Shown one piece after another: positions 1-9,546 of a DNA stretch of 64,000 nt. Location: contig CAJLFU010000002.1 in the NCBI GenBank assembly GCA_905205995.1, positions 13,872 to 77,871 of the forward strand. The letters are read 5' to 3'. Source of the DNA: an uncultured Haemophilus sp. (lineage in GTDB: Bacteria; Pseudomonadota; Gammaproteobacteria; Enterobacterales; Pasteurellaceae). The notes below the pieces were generated by a model that had not been told where the DNA came from, searched no databases, and worked only from the letters and a program-made list of their open reading frames with translations. The position numbers and the translations under genes are program-made. The stretch's first letter is position 1. Each line of letters starts with the position of its first letter.

Positions 1-1
1 C

Positions 2-223
2 ATTAGCTCTGGTCAGCCAATTATTGCAACAATTGCATTGAAACCGACGTCTAGTATCACGATTCCGGGACGTTCTATTAATTTAGCGGGAGAACCTGTA
101 GAAGTGGTGACAAAAGGCCGTCATGATCCTTGTGTGGGTATTCGTGCAGTCCCCATTGCGGAGGCAATGGTTGCAATTGTGTTACTCGACCATTTATTGC
201 ATTTTAAGGCTCAGTGTAAATAA
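2..223 (+). CDS. aroC: Chorismate synthase, C-terminal part (5' end outside window)
   Basis: The last 73 residues of chorismate synthase are present; the gene enters from the left edge. The enzyme makes chorismate from EPSP (5-enolpyruvylshikimate 3-phosphate) with reduced FMN, the last step of the shikimate pathway in the cytoplasm. The visible stretch carries the third family signature, [18 protein letters not shown], which contributes to the FMN/EPSP site, followed by the usual C-terminal helix ending FKAQCK. The TTG at 38 is an internal codon, not a start. mepA follows 65 bases downstream on the same strand, the aroC-mepA order also known in enterics and H. influenzae. Confidence 0.95.
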   Translation: MSSGQPIIATIALKPTSSITIPGRSINLAGEPVEVVTKGRHDPCVGIRAVPIAEAMVAIVLLDHLLHFKAQCK

Positions 224-288
224 CTCTTTTAAATTAAGTTTCTTGTGCTCTTTTATTGAAGAGAAATCAACTTATTTTAGGAAATCTT

Positions 289-1161
289 ATGAATAAATCT
301 TTAGCAAAATTACTTTCAAGTGCGGTTGTTTTAGGGAGTGTTTTTTTCTCGTTACAAACAACAGCCTCACCACAAGACTGGCAACGAATTAAACGCCCAA
401 TTCCTGCAACAGATGGTAAAGCGAATCCAATTGGTAGCTATTCGAATGGTTGTATTATTGGTGCTGAACCTTTGCCTTATAAAGGTGAGGGCTATCAAGT
501 CATTCGTATGAATAAAAACCGCTATTATGGTCATCCGGATATGATTGCCTACTTACAGCGTCTTGGACAAAAAGCGAAGTCAGCAGGCTTACCAACGATG
601 TTGGTTGGGGATATTGCTATGCCAGGTGGTGGTCGCTTTTTAACGGGGCATGCAAGCCATCAAATGGGATTGGACGCGGATATTTGGTTGCGCATGGGTA
701 CCATGACAGACAGCGAAGCGTTAAATTCTGACGGAAAAGGCTTACTCGTGGTGAACCGTCAAGCACAACGTGTTGATGAAAATGTGTGGAATAACAATCA
801 TGCAACCTTAATTAAATTGGCTGCGCAAGATCCCAAAGTGACCCGTATTTTTGTGAACCCAGCGATTAAATTAAAACTTTGTCAAACTGCGGGAGACGAT
901 CGTGCTTGGTTACACAAAATTCGTCCATGGTTTGGTCATGATTCACATTTCCACGTGCGCATTGCTTGTCCAAAAGATGCTGCTTATTGTGAAGATCAAG
1001 CACCGGTACCAGCAGGCGATGGTTGTGGCGATGAACTTTATTCTTGGTTTGAACCCGCAAAACCAGGTTCAGGCGCTTCTAAACCAAAAGTGACACCACC
1101 AGAACCGTTCTTGTGCCAACAAGTGTTGAGTTCGCCAAATAGTAGCGAATGGTTAGAGTAG
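289..1161 (+). CDS. mepA: Penicillin-insensitive murein endopeptidase MepA
   Basis: This is a periplasmic zinc endopeptidase that cuts D-alanyl-meso-diaminopimelate cross-links in peptidoglycan (LAS metallopeptidase family). The ATG at 289 is preferred over an upstream TTG because it has an AGGA motif 8 bases before it and opens a clear signal peptide (MNKSLAKLLSSAVVLGSVFF, cleavage probably after the TTAS stretch). The zinc-site motifs are present: GHASHQMGLDAD with His124 and Asp131, and HFHVRIACP with His222 near residues 220-222. At 290 residues it is close to the usual family length. Several cysteines suggest disulfide bonding in the periplasm. The next gene starts 10 bases after the stop, so an operon is likely. 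Confidence 0.95.
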   Translation: MNKSLAKLLSSAVVLGSVFFSLQTTASPQDWQRIKRPIPATDGKANPIGSYSNGCIIGAEPLPYKGEGYQVIRMNKNRYYGHPDMIAYLQRLGQKAKSAGLPTMLVGDIAMPGGGRFLTGHASHQMGLDADIWLRMGTMTDSEALNSDGKGLLVVNRQAQRVDENVWNNNHATLIKLAAQDPKVTRIFVNPAIKLKLCQTAGDDRAWLHKIRPWFGHDSHFHVRIACPKDAAYCEDQAPVPAGDGCGDELYSWFEPAKPGSGASKPKVTPPEPFLCQQVLSSPNSSEWLE

Positions 1162-1171
1162 GAGTTTAATC

Positions 1172-1939
1172 ATGGAATTTGGAATTGATATTTTAGCCAT
1201 GCTTTTTGCAGCAGCCTTTATTGCTGCATTTATTGATGCGATTGCAGGTGGCGGAGGCTTAATTACAATCCCCGCCTTGTTAATGACCGGTATGCCACCC
1301 GCCATGGCATTAGGCACGAATAAATTACAAGCATTCGGCGGTGCGTTGTCGGCAAGTATTTACTTTTTGCGTAAAAGAGCGGTCAATTTATCGGAGTTTT
1401 CTTTCATCTTACTGATGATTTTTATCGGCTCGGTGATTGGTACGTTACTCATTCAAAATTTAGATGCGACATTAATTAAAAAAGGGCTTCCATTTCTCAT
1501 TTTAGCCATTGGCTTATACTTTTTATTGACACCTAAATTGGGTGAAAGTGATCGCAAACAACGAATTTCCTACGCCGTTTTTGCGTTATGTTTTGGCTCA
1601 TTGCTGGGTTTTTATGACGGTTTTTTTGGACCAGGTGTAGGCTCATTAATGAACTTGGCTTGCGTCACATTGCTTGGATTTAATCTCACCAAAGCAACTG
1701 CGCATGCGAAAGTGATGAATTTAACTTCAAATTTTGCGTCATTAATTTTCTTCTTTATTGGTGGGCATGTGATTTGGACTGTCGGTTTAGTGATGATGGC
1801 AGGAAGTCTGATTGGTGCGAATTTAGGCGCCAAAATGGTGATGGCAAAAGGCAAACAATTAATTAGACCGATGGTGGTGATTGTGTCATTTATCATGACG
1901 ATAAAAATGGCGTATGATCAAGGTTGGTTTCATTTTTAA
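1172..1939 (+). CDS. TSUP-family (TauE/SafE, YfcA-like) membrane permease
   Basis: This 255-residue inner-membrane protein belongs to the sulfite exporter TauE/SafE family. It starts with AAAFIAAFIDAIAGGGGLITIPALL, the glycine-rich motif of the first repeat, and has a matching motif in the second half (GFYDGFFGPGVGSLMN), as expected of two inverted TSUP repeats. About eight hydrophobic segments can be seen. E. coli YfcA is the closest named relative; its substrate is unsettled, with sulfur compounds or organic anions proposed. An AGGAGT ribosome site precedes the ATG. It lies between mepA and lpxM with short gaps, so all three are probably co-transcribed, though no functional link is evident. 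Confidence 0.88.
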   Translation: MEFGIDILAMLFAAAFIAAFIDAIAGGGGLITIPALLMTGMPPAMALGTNKLQAFGGALSASIYFLRKRAVNLSEFSFILLMIFIGSVIGTLLIQNLDATLIKKGLPFLILAIGLYFLLTPKLGESDRKQRISYAVFALCFGSLLGFYDGFFGPGVGSLMNLACVTLLGFNLTKATAHAKVMNLTSNFASLIFFFIGGHVIWTVGLVMMAGSLIGANLGAKMVMAKGKQLIRPMVVIVSFIMTIKMAYDQGWFHF

Positions 1940-1948
1940 CAATTGATT

Positions 1949-2908
1949 ATGACAGATTCTCAGAAAAAATTACGTATTACGGCACGAACGGGCTATGAAC
2001 CACATTTTTCATGGTCATATTTGCACCCGAAAAATTGGGGCATTTGGCTCGGTATTTTTGTGCTTTTGTTACTCGCTTTTGTGCCATTTCGTTTACGCGA
2101 TAAAATGGCTGAGAAACTCGCGCGCGCACTGACGAAAAAAATTGGTAAACCACGTATTCGTGCCGAGATTAATTTGAAACTCTGTTTCCCGGATTGGACG
2201 GCAGAGCAGCGTGACAAAGTGATTGAAGAGATGTTTGTGACGGTCGCACAAGTAATGCTCGGTATTGGTGAGATAGCCATTCGTTCTAAAAAACATTTAC
2301 AAAAACGTAGCGAATTCATTGGACTTGAGCATATCAAACAAGCCAAAGCTGAAGGGCATAACATCATTTTGATGGTACCACATGGTTGGGCGATAGATGC
2401 CTCTGGCATTATTTTGCATACACACGGCATGCCGATGACGTCAATGTATAACCCGCACCGAAATCCGTTGGTGGACTGGTTGTGGACTTTAGCGCGTCAG
2501 CGTTTTGGCGGGAAAATGCATGCACGACAAAATGGTATTAAGCCATTTTTAGCACACATCAAACAAGGTCAAATGGGATACTATCTTCCTGATGAGGATT
2601 TTGGTGCCGAGCAAAGTGTCTTTGTGGATTTCTTTGCCACTTATAAAGCCACACTTCCTGGGTTAAACAAAATGGCAAAATTAGCGAAAGCGGTGGTTAT
2701 CCCAATGTTCCCACGTTATAACGCTAAGAGTGGCAAGTATGAAATGGAAATTCGCCCACCGATGCAATTAAGCGACGATCCTGAGCAATCAGCCCGTGCG
2801 ATGAACGAAGAAATTGAGTATTTCGTTACGCCAACACCTGAACAATATGTCTGGATTTTACAGCTTCTTCGTACTCGAAAAGACGGGGAAGATATTTACC
2901 CAGATTAA
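1949..2908 (+). CDS. lpxM: Lipid A late acyltransferase LpxM (MsbB)
   Basis: This protein adds the last secondary acyl chain to Kdo2-lipid IVA at the cytoplasmic face of the inner membrane. It shows the late-acyltransferase architecture: the opening HPKNWGIWLGIF, one N-terminal membrane anchor near residues 27-46, the catalytic H-x4-D motif in VPHGWAIDASG, and the downstream DEDFG segment. At 319 residues it is full length. The ATG at 1949 is chosen over a TTG two codons upstream; neither has a strong ribosome site, so translation may be coupled to the permease gene ending 9 bases before. The window also holds lpxL at 24.7 kb; this copy resembles the MsbB-type sequence rather than HtrB. Confidence 0.9.
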   Translation: MTDSQKKLRITARTGYEPHFSWSYLHPKNWGIWLGIFVLLLLAFVPFRLRDKMAEKLARALTKKIGKPRIRAEINLKLCFPDWTAEQRDKVIEEMFVTVAQVMLGIGEIAIRSKKHLQKRSEFIGLEHIKQAKAEGHNIILMVPHGWAIDASGIILHTHGMPMTSMYNPHRNPLVDWLWTLARQRFGGKMHARQNGIKPFLAHIKQGQMGYYLPDEDFGAEQSVFVDFFATYKATLPGLNKMAKLAKAVVIPMFPRYNAKSGKYEMEIRPPMQLSDDPEQSARAMNEEIEYFVTPTPEQYVWILQLLRTRKDGEDIYPD

Positions 2909-2922
2909 TTCATTTTATTTAC

Positions 2923-2953
2923 AAAAGTGCGGTCAAAATTCACCGCACTTTTG
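2923..2953 (+). terminator. Terminator built from an inverted uptake-signal pair, after lpxM
   Basis: AAAAGTGCGGT and ACCGCACTTTT form an 11-bp perfect stem around an 8-base loop. Each arm is a full DNA uptake signal, a known dual use of the signal in Haemophilus. An extended -10 for apt (TGCTAGAAT at 2964-2972) lies only about 12 bases further on. Confidence 0.8.
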
Positions 2954-3021
2954 CATTTTTATATGCTAGAATGCGAGCCTAAAAACAGGATTTTTTCTTA
3001 CTCTTTTTTGAGCAATTATTT

Positions 3022-3564
3022 ATGAACAAACAACTTGAATTAATCAAATCTTCTATCAAATCTATCCCAAATCATCCAAAAGAAGGCATCATTTTCCGTG
3101 ATATCACGAGCTTACTTGAAGTGCCTGCGGCTTTTAAAGCTACAATCGATTTGATCGTTGAAAAGTATAAAGATCAAGGACTCACAAAAGTAATTGGTAC
3201 TGAGTCTCGTGGATTTATTTTTGGTGCGCCAGTTGCATTAGCATTAGGTTTGCCATTTATTCCCGTTCGTAAACCAGGCAAATTACCTCGTGAAGTGATT
3301 GCACAGTCTTATCAGTTAGAATACGGTCAAGACACCCTTGAATTGCACACAGATGCCATTTCTCAAGGTGATAACGTGTTAATCATTGATGACTTGTTAG
3401 CAACGGGCGGTACAGTTGAAGCTACTGTGAAATTAGTTCAACGTTTAGGTGGTGAAGTGAAACATGCTGCCTTTGTAATTAATTTGCCAGAATTAGGTGG
3501 TGAAAAACGCTTACGTGATTTAGGCATTGATTGCTACACATTAGTGAATTTTGAAGGCCATTAA
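3022..3564 (+). CDS. apt: Adenine phosphoribosyltransferase
   Basis: Apt salvages adenine by joining it to PRPP to give AMP and pyrophosphate in the cytoplasm. The 180-residue length is typical. The PRPP-binding loop is visible at about residues 119-131 ([13 protein letters not shown]), and the N-terminal base-recognition region FRDITSLLE is present. The start at 3022 follows a weak GAG-type ribosome site. An extended -10 box at 2964-2972 directly after the lpxM terminator suggests its own promoter. dnaX starts 16 bases after the stop; the apt-dnaX pair is a conserved gammaproteobacterial arrangement. Confidence 0.96.
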   Translation: MNKQLELIKSSIKSIPNHPKEGIIFRDITSLLEVPAAFKATIDLIVEKYKDQGLTKVIGTESRGFIFGAPVALALGLPFIPVRKPGKLPREVIAQSYQLEYGQDTLELHTDAISQGDNVLIIDDLLATGGTVEATVKLVQRLGGEVKHAAFVINLPELGGEKRLRDLGIDCYTLVNFEGH

Positions 3565-3580
3565 TTTTTAAAGAGATGCG

Positions 3581-5725
3581 ATGAGCTACCAAGTTTTAGC
3601 CAGAAAATGGCGACCAAAAAACTTTTCTGAAGTAGTGGGGCAAAGCCATGTGCTCACTGCTTTGGAAAACGGTTTAAAAGAAAACCGTTTACATCATGCT
3701 TATTTATTTTCCGGCACTCGTGGCGTAGGTAAAACCTCCATTGCTCGTTTATTTGCGAAAGGCTTGAATTGTGTAAACGGTATTACTGCCGATCCTTGTG
3801 GTGAATGTGAAAACTGCAAAGCGATCGAAGCTGGCAACTTTATTGATTTAATTGAAATCGATGCGGCTTCTCGTACCAAAGTAGAAGATACTCGCGAGCT
3901 GTTAGACAATGTGCAATATAAGCCGGTAGTAGGGCGTTATAAAGTCTATCTTATCGATGAAGTCCATATGCTTTCTCGCCATTCTTTCAATGCGTTGTTA
4001 AAAACCTTGGAAGAACCACCTGAATATGTGAAATTCTTATTGGCTACAACGGATCCACAAAAATTACCGATTACGATTTTATCCCGTTGTATGCAATTTC
4101 ATCTTAAAGCATTAGATGAACCGCAAATTTCGGCGCATCTTAATCGGGTGCTTACTGCCGAAAATATTCCTTTTGATGCGCCTGCACTAGATAAATTAGC
4201 CAAAGCGGCACAGGGTAGTATTCGTGATAGCTTAAGTTTAACGGATCAAGCGATAGCCATGGGAAATGGTAAAGTTTCCACTGATATGGTGAATACCATG
4301 CTTGGGCTGTTAGATGAAGATCAGCCGATTGAAATCATTTACGCCTTACATCAAGGTAACGGTGAGCGTTTAATGAAAACAATCCAAACGGTGGCTGAAA
4401 AAGCGGGCGACTGGGATGAATTATTGGCTGAAACGGCTGAGAAATTACATCAAATTGCCTTAATGCAGTTGCTTGCTAAAAGTGCTACAGATGAAAACGA
4501 TCATCTCGGTTTTCTGGCTAAACATATTTCGCCGGAAGATGTACAATTTTTCTATCAAGTAATTGTATCAGGTCGAAAAGAATTGACTTCAGCACCAAAT
4601 CGTCGAATTGGTGCAGAAATGACATTATTGAGGGCGTTGGCATTCCACCCAAAGTTCCTTACGGCAGCACAAACGCCTAAACAAGGCGGGCTATCGCCTG
4701 AACAAAATACACAGAAAAGTGCGGTTGAAAATCAACCTGTTTCTGGTTATGTGGATATGCCGGTGCTGTCGCAAAACATCAAAGCAAATTATTCTGCACA
4801 AGCGCAAAAGCCGATGGCTCAATCGCCGATTGTGCATTCTTCACCTTCTCAACCTGTTTCCACTCAAACTACATCTTCATTGAATTTAGCTAGCCTTGCC
4901 GCGCTAGAGGCATTGAATCAATTAACGCAAATTGAGCAATCAGAACGCCAACATCACCATGATGAACAGCAAGCCGCGGTGGAAGAAACCTTGCATCATC
5001 TTCAAGAGTTAGATGAGCAAAAAAACTCTCTAAAAATGACCGCACTTCCTGTGCGAGAGATGACACCACCGAAAGCTACGCAAACGAAAGCAGTGGCACC
5101 AAATCCAATGACTCAGCAAGCTGACGAGTTAAAGCAAGGTATTGAAACGGTGGAAAATACCATTGATGATAATGTTGAAATGGACGCAGAAGAGCAGGAA
5201 ATTCTGGATGCGGAAACCTACCGTTGGGAGTGGAGTAATCCGGATTTAGCCAAAGTAGATAGTGGTGTGCGTCCTTCTGATATTAAACAGGCAATGTTGA
5301 AAGATGTGACACCAGAATTGCGTGAGAAAATTATTCAAATTACGCAAAAACAAGATCCTTGGACGGATATTGTCGAACGTTCTGGTGTGATTGGCTTTTC
5401 AAAAGAGTTAGCATTAAATTGCTTCATTAAGTCGCAAACAGAAGATGAAATTCAACTCGGGCTTCATTCTGAAAAAGCGCATTTAAAACAAGATCGAAAT
5501 ATTAAAAATTTAGTGGAACATCTTGAACGTTTATATGAAAAACCAGTCAAATTGTCGATTTTTGTTGAAGATTCCGATGTTTTAACCCCGATGGATTACC
5601 GTAAAAAAGTTTATCAAGAGTTGCGTGAACAGGCGCGTATGGATTTGCAGCAAGATAAAAAACTGCTTTTATTACAAAAAGAGTTTGATGCGAAGTTGGA
5701 TGTCGAAAGCATTCGACCAGTCTAA
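3581..5725 (+). CDS. dnaX: DNA polymerase III subunit tau (gamma/tau), clamp loader
   Basis: DnaX is the ATPase of the clamp loader and, as tau, bridges polymerase cores and the helicase. Domains in order: AAA+ module with Walker A GTRGVGKTS near residues 45-53, a zinc-binding cysteine cluster at about 64-79, Walker B DEVHML near 126, sensor regions, then a Gln/Ser/Pro-rich linker (about 365-500) and the C-terminal tau domains. The length of 714 residues fits full tau. Two uptake signals sit inside the poorly conserved linker (4717-4725 and 5039-5047), where they cost little. A run of seven A at 5019-5025 forms A AAA AAC in frame and could allow frameshifting to a gamma-like product. Short gap to apt upstream. 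Confidence 0.96.
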   Translation: MSYQVLARKWRPKNFSEVVGQSHVLTALENGLKENRLHHAYLFSGTRGVGKTSIARLFAKGLNCVNGITADPCGECENCKAIEAGNFIDLIEIDAASRTKVEDTRELLDNVQYKPVVGRYKVYLIDEVHMLSRHSFNALLKTLEEPPEYVKFLLATTDPQKLPITILSRCMQFHLKALDEPQISAHLNRVLTAENIPFDAPALDKLAKAAQGSIRDSLSLTDQAIAMGNGKVSTDMVNTMLGLLDEDQPIEIIYALHQGNGERLMKTIQTVAEKAGDWDELLAETAEKLHQIALMQLLAKSATDENDHLGFLAKHISPEDVQFFYQVIVSGRKELTSAPNRRIGAEMTLLRALAFHPKFLTAAQTPKQGGLSPEQNTQKSAVENQPVSGYVDMPVLSQNIKANYSAQAQKPMAQSPIVHSSPSQPVSTQTTSSLNLASLAALEALNQLTQIEQSERQHHHDEQQAAVEETLHHLQELDEQKNSLKMTALPVREMTPPKATQTKAVAPNPMTQQADELKQGIETVENTIDDNVEMDAEEQEILDAETYRWEWSNPDLAKVDSGVRPSDIKQAMLKDVTPELREKIIQITQKQDPWTDIVERSGVIGFSKELALNCFIKSQTEDEIQLGLHSEKAHLKQDRNIKNLVEHLERLYEKPVKLSIFVEDSDVLTPMDYRKKVYQELREQARMDLQQDKKLLLLQKEFDAKLDVESIRPV

Positions 5726-5765
5726 AACTCATTTCTCTAAATTTTAACTTTATAAAGGAAAGAAT

Positions 5766-6614
5766 ATGGCGTTTAGCTCTCTTTTTACCCTTATTGATGA
5801 CATTGCATCGATTCTTGATGATGTCGCCTTGATGACCAAAATGGCAGCCAAGAAGACCGTTGGCGTGGTAGGTGATGACTTAGCGTTAAATGCTAACCAG
5901 GTAACGGGTGCATCTTCCGATCGTGAATTACCCATTGTTTGGGCAGTCACCAAAGGATCGTTAGTCAATAAAGTCATTTTAATTCCAATTGCTTTACTGC
6001 TTTCTGCGTTTTTACCTTGGTTGATTGTGCCACTTCTGATGATTGGTGGGGCGTATTTGTGTTTTGAAGGCGTGGAGAAAATTTTACATAAATTTATTGC
6101 TCATGAAGAGCATGAAGAAAAAACAACCTTTAATGAAGCCGCTAAAATTAAAGGGGCAATTCGTACCGATTTTATTCTTTCCGCTGAAATTATCATTATT
6201 GCATTAGGTGAATTAACTGAAGCGAGCTTGCTGACACGTATCATTTCCCTTTCGGTAGTGGGTATCGGGATTACTATTTTTGTTTATGGCTTAGTAGCAT
6301 TAATTGTTAGAGCGGATGATTTCGGTTTATACCTTATCAAAAAAGGTGGCGTAGCGAAGTCAATCGGGAATGCAATTTTAGTGATTATGCCTAAATTTAT
6401 GCGTTCACTTAGTTTTATCGGTACGCTTGCGATGTTCTTAGTTGGTGGTGGTATTTTTGTCCATAATGTCGACTTCATTCATCATTTGCTCGCTGATTAT
6501 CAATTAGCGGATGGCTTATTAGGTAATGTAGCGACGTTAGTCGTGGGTGTGATTGTTGGCGCGATTGCTTGTGCGATTGTATTACCCGCGATGAAATTAT
6601 TCGGTAAACACTAA
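5766..6614 (+). CDS. DUF808 family membrane protein (YedI-like)
   Basis: This 282-residue inner-membrane protein matches the DUF808/YedI family. It opens with the family N-terminus (FSSLFTLIDDIASILDDVAL), a soluble region rich in Lys/Asp, and then has about six membrane spans beginning near residue 73. A conserved-looking motif ALGVRLGS is not present, but HEEHEEKT and IRTDFILSAEIIIIALG are typical of the family. Function is unknown; a transport role has been guessed for relatives. The start has an AAAGGAA ribosome site. It follows dnaX by 40 bases and ends at a strong terminator, so it may be the last gene of the apt-dnaX unit. Confidence 0.85.
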   Translation: MAFSSLFTLIDDIASILDDVALMTKMAAKKTVGVVGDDLALNANQVTGASSDRELPIVWAVTKGSLVNKVILIPIALLLSAFLPWLIVPLLMIGGAYLCFEGVEKILHKFIAHEEHEEKTTFNEAAKIKGAIRTDFILSAEIIIIALGELTEASLLTRIISLSVVGIGITIFVYGLVALIVRADDFGLYLIKKGGVAKSIGNAILVIMPKFMRSLSFIGTLAMFLVGGGIFVHNVDFIHHLLADYQLADGLLGNVATLVVGVIVGAIACAIVLPAMKLFGKH

Positions 6615-6631
6615 AAACGAGATAAAAAATA

Positions 6632-6667
6632 ACCGCACTTTGATGCTTTCAAGGTGCGGTTTTTTTA
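6632..6667 (+). terminator. Terminator after the DUF808 gene
   Basis: ACCGCACTTTGA and CAAGGTGCGGT form a hairpin followed by seven T. One arm is an exact uptake signal and the other a near match. It separates this unit from the convergent proA. Confidence 0.82.
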
Positions 6668-6680
6668 TGGATGGAATAGA

Positions 6681-7934
6681 CTATTTACGAGAAGTGTAAT
6701 CGCCGACACAAACCCATTTATAGCTGGTTAAGGCTTCTAATCCCATTGGGCCACGAGCATGAAGTTTTTGGGTACTTACCGCCACTTCTGCACCTAAACC
6801 AAATTGTCCGCCATCGGTAAATCGAGTACTTGCATTCACATACACGGCTGCTGCATCTACTTGATTGATAAATTGTGTGGCTAGTCGTTGATTTGCCGTC
6901 AAGATACTTTCTGAATGTTGTGTACCATATTCACGAATGTGAGCAATCGCCGCATCCATATCTTCAACCACCACAACATTGAGATCCAATGAGCCCCATT
7001 CTTGGCGTAGTGCTTGTTCAGTCACTTCTTGCACATCGACATTTGCAGCTTGAAGAATCGAAAGTGCGGTCGATTTTGCATGGAATTTCACTTTTTTCTC
7101 GGCTAAATATTTTGCAAGTTTAGGTAGGAAAGTATCAGCAATCGAGCGCTGAACTAAAAGCGTTTCCAGCGTATTACATGTGCTTGGGCGTTGGCATTTT
7201 GCATTGGCAATCACCGCAAGGGCTTTTTCTTGGTCAGCACTTTCTTCTACAAAAAGATGGCAAACCCCCACACCACCAACAATCACAGGAATGGTAGAAT
7301 GTTGTTTACAAAGCTCATGTAAGCCTGCGCCGCCACGAGGAATAATCATATCCACATAGCGATCCAATTTAAGCAGTTGCATCACAAGTTCACGATTTGG
7401 ATCCGTAATAGCTTGTACTGCATGGCGTGGTAATCCCGCTTGTTCAAGGGCATTTTGTACCACCTCCACTAAAATTTGGTTGGAATGTTGGGTTTCTTTT
7501 CCACCACGCAAAATCACGGCATTACCGGTTTTTAAGCAAAGGCTTGCTACATCAATGGTTACATTTGGACGCGCCTCGTAAATGGTACCAATCACGCCAA
7601 GGGGAGTACGGACTCGCTCGATCTTTAATCCACTATCTAAGGTGCCGCCATCAATGATTTTCCCCACAGGATCCGCGAGAGAAATTACATGGCGTACATC
7701 ATTCGCAATGCCTTTTAGGCGATCTTCGGTTAATAATAGGCGGTCAATTAAGGCTTCAGATAAACCATTTTGTTTCGCTATTTCAATATCTTTTTGGTTT
7801 GCAGCTAGAATACGATCCTCTTGCTGTTCTAATTGATCTGCAATAATACTGAGCGCATGATTTTTTTCAGTGGCGTTTAACTGCGCTAAAATAAAGGCTG
7901 CATCTTTAGCCTGTTTGCCCATTTGTACTAACAT
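6681..7934 (-). CDS. proA: Glutamate-5-semialdehyde dehydrogenase (gamma-glutamyl phosphate reductase)
   Basis: ProA reduces glutamyl 5-phosphate to glutamate 5-semialdehyde with NADPH, the second step of proline synthesis. It is an aldehyde-dehydrogenase superfamily protein of 417 residues. The catalytic cysteine is Cys253 in [15 protein letters not shown], and the NADP-binding region contains [13 protein letters not shown]. The start codon is ATG at 7934 with an AAAGGAAT ribosome site. The upstream TRIC-type gene ends 15 bases before, so the two are probably one transcript. proB is not adjacent. An uptake signal lies inside the gene near 7063-7071. Confidence 0.96.
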   Translation of the reverse strand: MLVQMGKQAKDAAFILAQLNATEKNHALSIIADQLEQQEDRILAANQKDIEIAKQNGLSEALIDRLLLTEDRLKGIANDVRHVISLADPVGKIIDGGTLDSGLKIERVRTPLGVIGTIYEARPNVTIDVASLCLKTGNAVILRGGKETQHSNQILVEVVQNALEQAGLPRHAVQAITDPNRELVMQLLKLDRYVDMIIPRGGAGLHELCKQHSTIPVIVGGVGVCHLFVEESADQEKALAVIANAKCQRPSTCNTLETLLVQRSIADTFLPKLAKYLAEKKVKFHAKSTALSILQAANVDVQEVTEQALRQEWGSLDLNVVVVEDMDAAIAHIREYGTQHSESILTANQRLATQFINQVDAAAVYVNASTRFTDGGQFGLGAEVAVSTQKLHARGPMGLEALTSYKWVCVGDYTSRK

Positions 7935-7949
7935 AATTATTCCTTTTAA

Positions 7950-8612
7950 TTATTTCGTTTTCTTCGGTAATTTATCATTTGTTTCATCTTCTTGCTCTTG
8001 GAAATCGAAAACGGGTAGTCCCCAGCCGAATCGAACAGCAAGTAAACGCAGTGCAAAACCGCTGAATAAAGTCAGTAAAATCGTAAATGTATGATCTAAT
8101 TGAATGTGTTGTAATGCCATATACATCACAGCAGAGAAGAATGATACGCTGGCGTAAAGTTCTTTTTGGAATACAAGAGGAATACGGTTACAAAGTAAAT
8201 CACGCAACACACCACCAAATGCCCCCGTTACGGTTGCCGCAATGGATGTAACGGTAAAGCCATAGCCCATATCAATCGCAATTTGCGCACCGATAATGGA
8301 ATACACGATTAACCCTAAGGCATCCAATACCAAGAAAATGGTGCGGAAGTAGCGCATAAAATGTTTGATGAAAGGTGCGATAAAAACGGTTAATACAGCC
8401 GCACCAGCTACCATGATGAAATATTCAGGATGTTTAACCCAGCCGACAGGATAGTGCCCTAATAATACATCGCGTACTGTACCACCGCCAATCGCCGTGA
8501 CACAGGCGATAATAATTACCCCGAAAATATCCATTTTTTCTCGTCCAGCGGCTAATGCGCCGGTAATTCCTTCGGCGGTAATTCCAATAATATAAAGTAC
8601 GCTTAATAGCAT
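7950..8612 (-). CDS. TRIC-type (UPF0126, YicG-like) membrane channel protein
   Basis: This protein has 220 residues and about seven membrane segments in two repeats, each with a glycine-rich motif: [11 protein letters not shown] in the first and [16 protein letters not shown] in the second. Those paired GG-x-x-RD motifs define the UPF0126/YicG family, now grouped with trimeric intracellular cation channels. A monovalent cation channel role is plausible but unproven for this protein. The C-terminus is a short charged tail (KLPKKTK). It is the first gene of a likely two-gene unit with proA. An uptake signal lies just upstream at about 8630. Confidence 0.88.
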   Translation of the reverse strand: MLLSVLYIIGITAEGITGALAAGREKMDIFGVIIIACVTAIGGGTVRDVLLGHYPVGWVKHPEYFIMVAGAAVLTVFIAPFIKHFMRYFRTIFLVLDALGLIVYSIIGAQIAIDMGYGFTVTSIAATVTGAFGGVLRDLLCNRIPLVFQKELYASVSFFSAVMYMALQHIQLDHTFTILLTLFSGFALRLLAVRFGWGLPVFDFQEQEDETNDKLPKKTK

Positions 8613-8745
8613 TTTTTTGTGGTTCCTAAAGTGCGGTTATCATTTTGCTTATTTTAAAAGGGAATGAGGCAAAATGCACGAAAGCCATTAAAAAAAGCCG
8701 TAAATTTTGGCATAATGACGTCTTCTTTTTCTAATCGAGAATTTT

Positions 8746-9546
8746 ATGTCAGAAGAACAATCCAAACCCTTAGCCGCATTTCTTGCGATATTGCCAATTG
8801 GGTTGCTATTAATGGTCGATTTTTTTATAGAATCTTTGCAACTTGCTGAAAAATTGATTCCTCATTTAGCCTTTGGTGTGCTGATTGCCCAATTGCTTTG
8901 TTTAGTTGCCTTTATTAAAGGAGAAATTTGTCCAGGGCAGCGCGGACGTTTAATTAAAGCAAATGTTTGTTTTGCGCTTTATTGGTTCGTTTGGCTAGGG
9001 ATGAGCTTGGCCTCGCCACATCATTACGTGATGACTGATATTGTCAGCTTATGCGGGTTATCTGCCGTATATGCAGTGTGGAAACAACCTAAAGATGAAG
9101 TCGCTCGCCGTGGTTTTCTCTTAATGGCATCTTTGGTGAGTGGATTTGGTGTCATTGCCTATTTGATGATTTTCTTTGGCAATCCAACACCGAATTTCGT
9201 GCAATATAACCCACTGGCACAAGCTTTAATGGGCGTATTGTTAGCGAATTTATGTTTGTCTGTTTCTCGTAATCGTCTGCAAGGTTTCATTGCATTACTG
9301 CCATTATTGATGATTTTACTGCTTGCACTTAATGCGTTGGCAGTACTGATTTTTATTCTTTATCAAGGCACAAGTGCAGTCGTTTTTTCGATCGTTTTCG
9401 CATACTGCATTTATTTTCTGCTTCACTTAGTGATAGCGGGTGTATTGCTCTTACACAGTGTAAATAAATGGAAACTCAGCTATAACAGCCTACTCATTTT
9501 ATTCTTTATGGCTAGTAGCTTGCCAGTCTGGGCGATGTTTATTTAA
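8746..9546 (+). CDS. Uncharacterised polytopic membrane protein
   Basis: I do not recognise a characterised family. The 266-residue product is almost entirely hydrophobic, with about eight predicted spans (starting near residues 9, 36, 67, 93, 122, 150, 183 and 215) and few charged loops, one of which is KGEICPGQRGRLIK. There is no signal peptide or obvious binding motif. The ATG at 8746 has only a weak GAGA ribosome site. Its stop overlaps the start of the next gene (TAATG at 9544-9548), so translation with that drug/metabolite transporter is probably coupled. Relatives exist in Haemophilus as hypothetical proteins, from memory. Confidence 0.75.
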   Translation: MSEEQSKPLAAFLAILPIGLLLMVDFFIESLQLAEKLIPHLAFGVLIAQLLCLVAFIKGEICPGQRGRLIKANVCFALYWFVWLGMSLASPHHYVMTDIVSLCGLSAVYAVWKQPKDEVARRGFLLMASLVSGFGVIAYLMIFFGNPTPNFVQYNPLAQALMGVLLANLCLSVSRNRLQGFIALLPLLMILLLALNALAVLIFILYQGTSAVVFSIVFAYCIYFLLHLVIAGVLLLHSVNKWKLSYNSLLILFFMASSLPVWAMFI

